A stretch of 41,371 bases of DNA from Hellea sp964472905 (GTDB lineage: Bacteria; Pseudomonadota; Alphaproteobacteria; Caulobacterales; Maricaulaceae), in contig CAYYMI010000021.1 in assembly GCA_964472905.1 (NCBI GenBank), positions 1-41,371 of the forward strand, written 5' to 3'. Below the pieces are notes generated by a model, which saw nothing but the letters and a program-made list of their open reading frames with translations, had not been told where the DNA came from and made no database searches. Positions 35,777 through 41,371 of this stretch are shown one piece after another; position 1 is the stretch's first letter; the number at the start of each line of letters is the position of its first letter. The translations under genes were made by a program, and so were the position numbers.

Positions 35777-36970
35777 TTAAACAGCGGCCTTAATAGCATC
35801 AACCAAATCTGTTTTTTCCCAGCTAAATCCGCCGTCACCATCTGGCGTGCGGCCAAAGTGGCCATAGGCCGCAGTACGCGCATATATCGCTTGGTTCAGA
35901 TTCAGGTGCGAGCGAATACCACGCGGCGTCAAGCTCATGATAGTTGGAAGAACTTCCTCTAAACGCGCTGCAAGCTTTGCATGTTTGCTATCAAGCTCAA
36001 CATATATTGATGTCGGCTCGGCCACACCAATCGCGTAAGAAAGCTGGATATTGGCCCAATCCACGAGACCAGAAGCCACAATATTTTTAGCCAAGTAACG
36101 AGACGCATAAGCGGCGCTACGGTCAACCTTTGTCGGATCTTTACCTGAAAACGCGCCGCCGCCGTGAGGTGCCATACCGCCATAGGTATCCACAATGATC
36201 TTACGGCCTGTGAGGCCTGCATCGCCATCAGGGCCGCCAATGACGAATTTACCTGTTGGGTTGATGTGAAAAACTGTGTCTTTTGTAATCCAACCGTCAG
36301 GCATAACCTCTTTAATGTAAGGCATTACGATGTCAGAAATATTAGCCGAGCTAAGACCATCTGCGTGTTGTGTCGAGACAACAATCGCGGAAGCCGCGAC
36401 AGGTTTCCCGTCTTCATAACGCACAGACACCTGAGACTTGGCATCGGGCTCAAGACCTCTTTCCGCCCCTGAATGACGTACCTCAGCCAAACGTTCGAGA
36501 ATTTTATGCGAATAATAAATCGGAGCCGGCATAAGCGCGCCTTCGACTTCGGTACTGGCATAGCCAAACATAATCCCTTGGTCACCCGCGCCTTGTTCAG
36601 TGTGAAGCCCTGTGCCTTCATCAACGCCGGCGGCAATATCTACGGACTGAGCGTGCAATAGAACCTCAACATCAGCGTGCGCATGATGGAAGCCCGATTG
36701 CTCATAACCGATATCTTTAATGGCAGCGCGAGCGACAGCTTCGATTTCATCTTTGGACACATCCTTGCCGCGCGTTTCACCCGCAATAACAACTTTATTC
36801 GTTGTCGTTAGCGTTTCAGCGGCAACACGGACATCCCAAGGGGACATGCCAGCGGCGACAGATTTACGAAAATAAAGATCAACAATTTCATCCGAAATAC
36901 GGTCAGAAACTTTATCTGGATGGCCTTCTGAAACGGATTCAGATGTGAAGTAGTAAGTTTGACGTCCCAT
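35777..36970 (-). CDS. metK: S-adenosylmethionine synthetase MetK
   Basis: Makes S-adenosylmethionine from methionine and ATP; cytoplasmic tetramer. Signatures are GHPDKVSDRISD (16-27), GAGDQGIMFGYA (about 127-138) and GGGAFSGKDPTKVDRSAAY. The 397 residues agree with the family. AGGAG lies eight bases before ATG 36970 and overlaps the stop codon of ahcY, so metK is translated in step with it. The pair puts the enzyme that makes SAM beside the one that removes its inhibitory product. Confidence 0.98.
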   Translation of the reverse strand: MGRQTYYFTSESVSEGHPDKVSDRISDEIVDLYFRKSVAAGMSPWDVRVAAETLTTTNKVVIAGETRGKDVSKDEIEAVARAAIKDIGYEQSGFHHAHADVEVLLHAQSVDIAAGVDEGTGLHTEQGAGDQGIMFGYASTEVEGALMPAPIYYSHKILERLAEVRHSGAERGLEPDAKSQVSVRYEDGKPVAASAIVVSTQHADGLSSANISDIVMPYIKEVMPDGWITKDTVFHINPTGKFVIGGPDGDAGLTGRKIIVDTYGGMAPHGGGAFSGKDPTKVDRSAAYASRYLAKNIVASGLVDWANIQLSYAIGVAEPTSIYVELDSKHAKLAARLEEVLPTIMSLTPRGIRSHLNLNQAIYARTAAYGHFGRTPDGDGGFSWEKTDLVDAIKAAV

Positions 36971-36981
36971 TTTAAAGGCTC

Positions 36982-38391
36982 CTAGTAACGATAATGCTCA
37001 GGCTTATAAGGGCCTTCTTGTTTCACCCCGATATAATCGGCTTGTTCTTTTGACATTTCAGTCAATTTCACGCCGATTTTTTCAAGATGCAAACGCGCAA
37101 CTTTTTCATCCAAATGCTTAGGCAGCATATAGACTTTATTTTCATATTTTTTCTTGGATGCCTTGCTGTCTTCCCACAGTTCGATTTGCGCCAAGACCTG
37201 ATTTGTGAACGAGGCTGACATCACGAAGGATGGGTGACCTGTGGCATTTCCTAAGTTCAAAAGACGACCTTGAGATAAGAGAATCATGCGGTTGCCTTTG
37301 GGGAATGTCACCATATCGACCTGGTCTTTAATATTTGTCCATTCCATGTTTTTAAGCGCGGCAACTTGGATTTCATTGTCGAAATGACCAATGTTTCCGA
37401 CAATCGCCATGTCTTTCATTTCGCGCATATGCTCAAGACGGATGACGTCTTTATTGCCAGTTGTCGTCACGAAGATATCTGCGTCGGCAACGGTGTCCTC
37501 AAGGGTTGTCACCTCAAAACCGTCCATCGCGGCTTGAAGCGCGCAAATCGGATCAATTTCAGTCACCTTAACGCGCGCGCCAGCGCCGCGAAGCGAGGCG
37601 GCTGAACCCTTACCCACATCACCGTAACCCAGGACAACGGCAGTTTTGCCAGCCATCATTGTATCTGTTGCGCGGCGGATACCATCGACAAGAGATTCTT
37701 TACAGCCATATTTATTATCGAACTTAGACTTGGTCACAGAGTCGTTCACATTGATCGCAGGGAAAGGAAGCTGGCCTTTTTCAACAAGTTCATAAAGGCG
37801 ATGAACCCCTGTTGTTGTTTCTTCTGACACGCCAACGATTTGGTCGCGCATTTTTGTGAACCAACCTGGGCTTTCTTTCATGCGCGATTTGATCTGCGCG
37901 AAAATAGCCGCTTCCTCTTCTGATCCCGGCTCGCCTTCGACAAGTTCTGGCTCGCCGTTTTCAACGCGCGCGCCAAGTAGGATATAAAGCGTTGCGTCGC
38001 CGCCATCATCAAGAATGATATTTGGCCCTTCCGGAAACAAGAAGGATTTATCAAGATAATCCCAATGCTCTTCCAGCGTTTGTCCTTTGACCGCAAAGAC
38101 AGGCACGCCCGCCGCCGCAATGGCCGCAGCCGCATGGTCTTGGGTCGAATAGATATTACAAGACGCCCAGCGCACATCCGCGCCCAGAGCCGTGAGCGTT
38201 TCAATCAGAACCGCCGTCTGGATGGTCATATGTAATGACCCCACAACGCGCGCGCCTTTCAGCGGCTTGCTGTCACCAAATTCTGCACGCAGAGACATAA
38301 GTCCCGGCATTTCAGTCTCGGCAATGTCGAGTTCTTTACGGCCAAAATCAGCCAGTGAGATGTCTTTGACGACGTAATCATTCGCGCTCAT
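36982..38391 (-). CDS. ahcY: Adenosylhomocysteinase (S-adenosylhomocysteine hydrolase)
   Basis: Reversibly splits S-adenosylhomocysteine into homocysteine and adenosine with bound NAD, relieving inhibition of methyltransferases. Characteristic stretches include CNIYSTQDHAAAAIA, the NAD site GYGDVGKGSAASLRGAG, HPSFVMSASFTNQVLAQ and the C-terminal cap ending KPEHYRY that closes the neighbouring subunit's NAD pocket. The 469-residue length with the roughly 40-residue insert near 150-190 is the long form common in Proteobacteria. ATG 38391 has GAGG upstream. First gene of the ahcY-metK operon, 12 bases before metK, with a 22-bp palindrome upstream. Confidence 0.98.
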   Translation of the reverse strand: MSANDYVVKDISLADFGRKELDIAETEMPGLMSLRAEFGDSKPLKGARVVGSLHMTIQTAVLIETLTALGADVRWASCNIYSTQDHAAAAIAAAGVPVFAVKGQTLEEHWDYLDKSFLFPEGPNIILDDGGDATLYILLGARVENGEPELVEGEPGSEEEAAIFAQIKSRMKESPGWFTKMRDQIVGVSEETTTGVHRLYELVEKGQLPFPAINVNDSVTKSKFDNKYGCKESLVDGIRRATDTMMAGKTAVVLGYGDVGKGSAASLRGAGARVKVTEIDPICALQAAMDGFEVTTLEDTVADADIFVTTTGNKDVIRLEHMREMKDMAIVGNIGHFDNEIQVAALKNMEWTNIKDQVDMVTFPKGNRMILLSQGRLLNLGNATGHPSFVMSASFTNQVLAQIELWEDSKASKKKYENKVYMLPKHLDEKVARLHLEKIGVKLTEMSKEQADYIGVKQEGPYKPEHYRY

Positions 38392-38467
38392 GTCGGAATC
38401 CTCTTTCTATCTGGGGAGGGAAGCTATTTTGCGCTCCTTTAAGCCTCAGAATGAAAGACGTCAACAC

Positions 38468-38489
38468 CATATAACGATATCGTTATATG
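38468..38489. promoter_or_regulatory. Perfect 22-bp palindrome upstream of ahcY-metK
   Basis: CATATAACGAT followed by its exact complement ATCGTTATATG, centred between 38478 and 38479. On the minus strand a TTGACG (38464-38459) lies right after it, with a weak TAAAGG 17 bases later, so the palindrome would sit just upstream of a promoter; TATAAC inside the palindrome is an alternative -10. Long symmetrical AT-rich sites of this type fit ArsR-family dimers. SahR, an S-adenosylhomocysteine-sensing ArsR regulator of ahcY in Proteobacteria, is the best guess. Confidence 0.6.
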
Positions 38490-38508
38490 TTTATAATTCC
38501 TCTTTATA

Positions 38509-39300
38509 TCATGACTCCAAGAGCCCCTCAAATTCGCTCATAAACGCAGCGATTTTTTGACTATCCAAAGCATCGGCGTGAGGCGGGCCAAATCGGCCGC
38601 GATCATTATCATAATATTGCCCGCTCTTATCAGCGAATTCCGCCTCCAGAGCGAGGCGCACCAATATGTCCGAGCCAATTCGGATATCTTTACCTTCGGA
38701 GCCATAGGCCTCTTTGACCATTTTCGTGCCCAATAACGAGGCGGGCTTCACCGCAATCACAGCGGGGCCGTCAGGCAGGGCGGCGGCCATATGGGCCGAC
38801 CACATGGTGATGGCGAGCTTGCTTTGGGCGTAAGCCATGCTCTCTGACAGGGGCGTGTGTCCTGTCATCGCTTTCATATCTACTGGCATTTGCGCCGCCG
38901 AAGACAGATTAAGTATGCGCCCTGTTTTAGGGATGATGGGCAGAAGCCCTTGCGCCAAGACATAAGGCGCGAGCGTATTGACGACAAAGCGTAAATCCAT
39001 CCCATTGGGCGCTTTAGCCATCGGCGCTTTAAACACCCCCGCATTATTGATCAGAACATCAAGGCTCGGATGCGCCGCCATGATGGCCTCTGCCATCTGG
39101 GTGGTTTCTTTGAGATCAGATAAATCGGCAATGAACGACGGAGCCCCCGCCAATTCAGGATGAACAGTCTTTATCGTCGCCAGTTTTTCCGCGCTGCGCC
39201 CATGTAAGATAACTTCATGTCCCTTGGACGCTAAAACCTTCGACGCCTGTAACCCAATCCCATCCGTCGAGCCCGTCATTAAAATCGTTTTTTTAGACAT
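38509..39300 (-). CDS. Short-chain dehydrogenase/reductase (SDR)
   Basis: Classical-type NAD(P)-dependent oxidoreductase, 263 residues, with Rossmann motif TGSTDGIG (9-16), NNAG (85-88), a catalytic serine in LSSAAQ (S133 or S134) and Y157-x-x-x-K161. HGRS after the second strand carries an arginine that favours NADP. The sequence resembles retinol-dehydrogenase-like SDRs, but the substrate cannot be read from it. ATG 39300; its 3' end lies about 20 bases from the palindrome of the ahcY promoter region, so readthrough into ahcY is possible. An inverted repeat lies in its own upstream region. Confidence 0.9.
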   Translation of the reverse strand: MSKKTILMTGSTDGIGLQASKVLASKGHEVILHGRSAEKLATIKTVHPELAGAPSFIADLSDLKETTQMAEAIMAAHPSLDVLINNAGVFKAPMAKAPNGMDLRFVVNTLAPYVLAQGLLPIIPKTGRILNLSSAAQMPVDMKAMTGHTPLSESMAYAQSKLAITMWSAHMAAALPDGPAVIAVKPASLLGTKMVKEAYGSEGKDIRIGSDILVRLALEAEFADKSGQYYDNDRGRFGPPHADALDSQKIAAFMSEFEGLLES

Positions 39301-39316
39301 GCGCTACTCTTTCATC

Positions 39317-39337
39317 ATCTACATTTAGCCTGTAGAT
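39317..39337. promoter_or_regulatory. Inverted repeat ATCTACA-N7-TGTAGAT upstream of the SDR gene
   Basis: Perfect seven-base arms around TTTAGCC, 17 bases before the SDR start codon on the minus strand. The position suits a repressor site in the leader or over the promoter. The binder is not encoded next to it. Confidence 0.45.
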
Positions 39338-39429
39338 ATAGTCTGGGCGTTTAAGTAAGGCGGATAAGTCCCATAAACAAGGAGAGGCATAAACAAAAAG
39401 GGGGGCGCGGCCTGCTCGTTTGGACTCCC

Positions 39430-39455
39430 AGTGTAATTCACGAAGTGAAATACAC
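39430..39455. repeat. Palindromic repeat, copy 1 (26 bases)
   Basis: Starts AGTGTAATTCAC and ends GTGAAATACAC around a GAA centre; arms pair at 10 of 11 positions. It differs from copy 2 by one central base. Confidence 0.75.
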
Positions 39456-39479
39456 AACCCAATGCATTTTCTCCCACTC

Positions 39480-39505
39480 AGTGTAATTCACGTAGTGAAA
39501 TACAC
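39480..39505. repeat. Palindromic repeat, copy 2 (26 bases)
   Basis: Same sequence as copy 1 except for GTA in place of GAA at the centre. It begins exactly 50 bases after copy 1, with a 24-base unrelated spacer between them. Confidence 0.75.
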
Positions 39506-39694
39506 GAACCAGCAATTTGCTTATTTAAGAGAGGTAAACATTGAAAGTGAGGCCCACATGTCTCAGCTATCAACACCGCTCCCGGCAAATTGCACGAGCT
39601 CAGCCGCGCAGTCTCTGTCTAGCAAATCAAAGCTGAACAAAGCCCGTCAATTTGGGCTAAAATCCGTTAAGATGGATTCATCATAAATATTCAT

Positions 39695-40372
39695 TTAACG
39701 GCGTTTATCAGGATCGGATTTCCAGATGACATAAGAATAAATCAAAGAGAACAAAACAACTGCGATTATACTCACAGTCATAACCACGAAAGCTATTTGC
39801 GGCATAAGGAGCGCCGAGATAATCGACACGAGGCCCGCTAACACAAAGGCTCTCGCCCCTAACCGGTGTGTTTTTTCCCAAGATAATTCAGAGGATAAGG
39901 TCCAAGGCGTACGTATCCCGAGCATAAAATTCTGCCGGACTTTACTTAAGACATTTCCAATCCCGATAAAGAGTAATGAGATACTCGCCACAACAATTCT
40001 CGGAGACGCGCCTATCATAGCTCTATCCGGTGACGTGTAGGCAAAGGCGATCAACGCCCCGACGAGCACCATAAACCCGACCGTCAACATCCAGACCGTG
40101 TGATAGGCGCGGCGGCTATCTTCCAAATTTTGGCGTAAGGGTTCTATTTTGGGTAAGGCATAAAACAGACCAGCCATAAAGATCGTCATAAGGGGGAATA
40201 TTAAAAGATTAAGTCCTACCATAGTGCGAGAGCCAAAACCATCCGCCTGACCTTGCGCGTTCCAATGAATGGGATATTCGGCCAGATCAGGTAAATTAAT
40301 CCACGCATAGGCACTGAAAGCCGCCGATATCAAAATACAAAATAAACTAAAAATAACTGGTGTGCGGGTCAT
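39695..40372 (-). CDS. sdpI: SdpI/DUF1648-family membrane protein
   Basis: A 225-residue membrane protein with about six hydrophobic helices. The N-terminal DUF1648 part has YPIHWNAQGQADGFGSR after the first helix. The SdpI signature is VRQNFMLGIRTPWTLSSELSWEKTHRLGA in the second half. In Bacillus, SdpI protects against the SdpC cannibalism toxin and sequesters the repressor SdpR. Here no SdpC-like toxin is seen, and many bacteria carry SdpI without one, so the role may be membrane-stress sensing. GGAG lies seven bases before ATG 40372, inside the last codons of the regulator gene, whose stop is one base away, so the pair is tightly coupled. Confidence 0.85.
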   Translation of the reverse strand: MTRTPVIFSLFCILISAAFSAYAWINLPDLAEYPIHWNAQGQADGFGSRTMVGLNLLIFPLMTIFMAGLFYALPKIEPLRQNLEDSRRAYHTVWMLTVGFMVLVGALIAFAYTSPDRAMIGASPRIVVASISLLFIGIGNVLSKVRQNFMLGIRTPWTLSSELSWEKTHRLGARAFVLAGLVSIISALLMPQIAFVVMTVSIIAVVLFSLIYSYVIWKSDPDKRR

Positions 40373-40373
40373 A

Positions 40374-40649
40374 TTATCTCTCCTTATCTATTCCGAATAA
40401 ATCCATAATGGCGCTGAGAATATCTTCGGCGACACTGACATTCAGATGATAATAAATGTGATTGCCCGACCGTTTAGCGTAGATCAGATCAGCCTCTTTG
40501 AGCACCGTAAAATGGGCGGACAAGCTCGGCTTGGACATCTCATAGGCGGCGGCTAAATCTCCTGCGCTTTGCGGCCCAGCGCGCAGGCGCTTGAGAATAT
40601 CCCGCCGAACAGGATGGGCAATCGCTTTGTAAACATCGCTATTTAGCAT
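40374..40649 (-). CDS. sdpR: ArsR/SdpR-type winged-helix autorepressor
   Basis: A 91-residue ArsR-fold DNA-binding protein: AIAHPVRRDILKRL in the first helices, the recognition helix in MSKPSLSAHFTVLKEA and a wing in GNHIYYHLN. It lacks the Cys metal-binding motif of ArsR sensors, which fits the SdpR subfamily, whose activity is controlled by the partner SdpI. The perfect 16-base palindrome at 40651-40666 starts two bases from its ATG, so it probably represses itself and sdpI. Start ATG 40649 is fixed by the domain boundary. Confidence 0.88.
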   Translation of the reverse strand: MLNSDVYKAIAHPVRRDILKRLRAGPQSAGDLAAAYEMSKPSLSAHFTVLKEADLIYAKRSGNHIYYHLNVSVAEDILSAIMDLFGIDKER

Positions 40650-40650
40650 A

Positions 40651-40666
40651 TATTCTAATTAGAATA
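40651..40666. promoter_or_regulatory. Palindromic operator-like site at the sdpR start
   Basis: TATTCTAATTAGAATA, a perfect 16-base palindrome one base upstream of the sdpR ATG. A TTGACT lies at 40684-40679 on the minus strand, so the site would cover the -10 region and start of transcription. ArsR-family repressors bind such AT-rich dyads. Confidence 0.6.
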
Positions 40667-40793
40667 ATAACTAAATAGAGTCAAGCCGCATCGTTGTCGT
40701 CCGCTACAGCCCCCTTCCCCAGCACCTTTGGCTCCGCGCCCCGTTAAGGGACGCAGAGTATTGTAAAGTATAATTGTGTTCGCCGAGGTGGAC

Positions 40794-41327
40794 CTAATCC
40801 GGCGGGACATCAATGGTGGATGATTGGGTTTGGGATGTGAGGGCTTCACTTTGTAAGCTCGCTATATAACCCACCGCCTCTACATCTAAATCTTCGGCCT
40901 CCATCTCGGCGTCTATCTTTTGCGCCGCGTAAAACTCAGCAGGATAAAGCGCGATGGGGTCAAGGTCTGAGTAATAGACTTTGGGGCCGCGCTCTTTGAC
41001 GGTTCGATTGTGACGCGGCTCGGTTTCCTGTTGAGCTTTGAGCGCTACTCTCTTGAGTGGTGCAAGACGGAACTCGCCCTCTTGGTCGACTTTCACGCGG
41101 TCCACCAGCGTATTGGGGCCAAAGCCGTCATAGCTTGGGGCGTCAAAACCACGGCGTTTAAATTTATCACGGCAGGCCTGTTGAAAGCGCTTGCGGAATA
41201 AGGCGAGCTTGGCCTTTTTAAGGTTCGCCGCGCGGGCTAGGCGTTGCGCCTCACTCGGATATGTGCGCGGCTCATAGGAAGGCCAGCCGCCTAACATAGC
41301 GTCCATCGCCTCTCGCCGCTTCGCCAT
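40794..41327 (-). CDS. Uncharacterised charged protein at the window edge
   Basis: I recognise no family. From ATG 41327 it has 177 residues: a strongly basic, Arg/Lys/Ala-rich helical first half (to about 60), a middle with proline and glycine (APSYDGFGPNTLVDRV), then an acidic stretch (KIDAEMEAEDLDVEAVGYIASLQSE) and a Ser/Thr/Gln tail. No signal peptide or membrane helix is visible. GGGAG lies six bases before ATG 41327, which is why I chose it. The frame stays open to the right edge (TTG at 41366), so a longer, truncated gene cannot be excluded. The amino-acid pattern suggests nucleic-acid contact, but this is weak. Confidence 0.55.
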   Translation of the reverse strand: MAKRREAMDAMLGGWPSYEPRTYPSEAQRLARAANLKKAKLALFRKRFQQACRDKFKRRGFDAPSYDGFGPNTLVDRVKVDQEGEFRLAPLKRVALKAQQETEPRHNRTVKERGPKVYYSDLDPIALYPAEFYAAQKIDAEMEAEDLDVEAVGYIASLQSEALTSQTQSSTIDVPPD

Positions 41328-41371
41328 AATCCGCTCCCACCGTTCAAGCACAGCTATCCCGCCCAAATCCC

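Larger units (their letters stand above)
39301..39694. other. 394-base non-coding gap between the SDR gene and sdpI
   Basis: Holds the inverted repeat at 39317-39337, two palindromic 26-mers at 39430-39505 and nothing that I accept as a gene. A 42-codon frame from ATG 39558 has no ribosome site and no recognisable family. Confidence 0.6.

Noticed and set aside
38392..38467. SAM or SAH riboswitch in the ahcY leader
   Set aside because: A GGAGC/GCTTCC pairing is possible but the leader lacks the conserved pseudoknot elements I know for these classes.
39430..39505. CRISPR array
   Set aside because: Only two repeats, one spacer and no cas genes; the full palindromic form fits a REP-like element or operator better.
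39558..39686. 42-codon frame starting ATG in the gap before sdpI
   Set aside because: No ribosome site, low-complexity Ser/Lys composition and no family; probably chance.
40655..40849. 64-codon minus-strand frame
   Set aside because: Overlaps the sdpR operator region and the 3' end of the edge gene; Pro/Arg/Gly composition is typical of a spurious frame.

Overview
The window looks like chromosomal core DNA of a moderate-GC aerobic alphaproteobacterium. The gene content recalls the Maricaulales/Hyphomonadales group, but this is inference. The grounds are a SUV3-type RNA helicase in a row with an S4-domain protein and the 7Fe ferredoxin FdxA, followed by CarD; a ubiquinol alternative oxidase; a nitrogen-PTS enzyme I; sigma-54; and several secreted lipoproteins. 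I see no phage, insertion sequence, CRISPR array or recognisable defence island.

Layout. (1) 1-2,900: the 5' part of a tRNA-Tyr on the minus strand, then rlmB, an alternative oxidase and a DUF1295 membrane protein. (2) 2,810-6,600: two back-to-back inverted repeats, a TonB-dependent receptor broken by a frame change with apparent internal loss, and convergent rpoN. (3) 6,700-11,200: helicase, S4 protein and ferredoxin as an operon, then carD with its own promoter and a terminator-like hairpin. (4) 11,290-17,390: envelope proteins and enzymes of mostly unassigned role: an S41 peptidase lipoprotein with a coupled small gene, a nuclease-fold protein lacking expected acidic catalytic residues, a beta-propeller protein, an MBL hydrolase and a nitroreductase. 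(5) 17,417-21,574: a tight five-gene operon (DUF1801, RidA, FemAB/GNAT-like, HIT, M49-like lipoprotein). (6) 21,576-26,173: ptsP, a serine beta-lactamase-fold protein and uppP on the minus strand.

(7) 26,174-32,502: an AT-rich control region, gltD-gltB (NADPH glutamate synthase) and a strong terminator. (8) 32,526-35,555: a minus-strand pair made of a large lipoprotein with three Ig-like repeats and an HEWGH metalloprotease signature, followed by a small lipoprotein-like partner. (9) 35,720-38,489: ahcY-metK, which recycle S-adenosylhomocysteine and make S-adenosylmethionine, with a perfect 22-bp palindrome upstream and a terminator downstream. (10) 38,509-41,371: an SDR oxidoreductase, a non-coding gap with two near-identical palindromic 26-mers exactly 50 bp apart, an SdpR/SdpI-type pair with a palindrome abutting the sdpR start codon, and an unrecognised basic protein at the right edge.

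Most genes are housekeeping. The least explained material is the Ig-repeat metalloprotease pair, the paired palindromic repeats, the palindromes in front of ahcY and sdpR, and the damaged TonB receptor. I do not see clear evidence of an undescribed multi-gene system. The protease pair is the best candidate for one.
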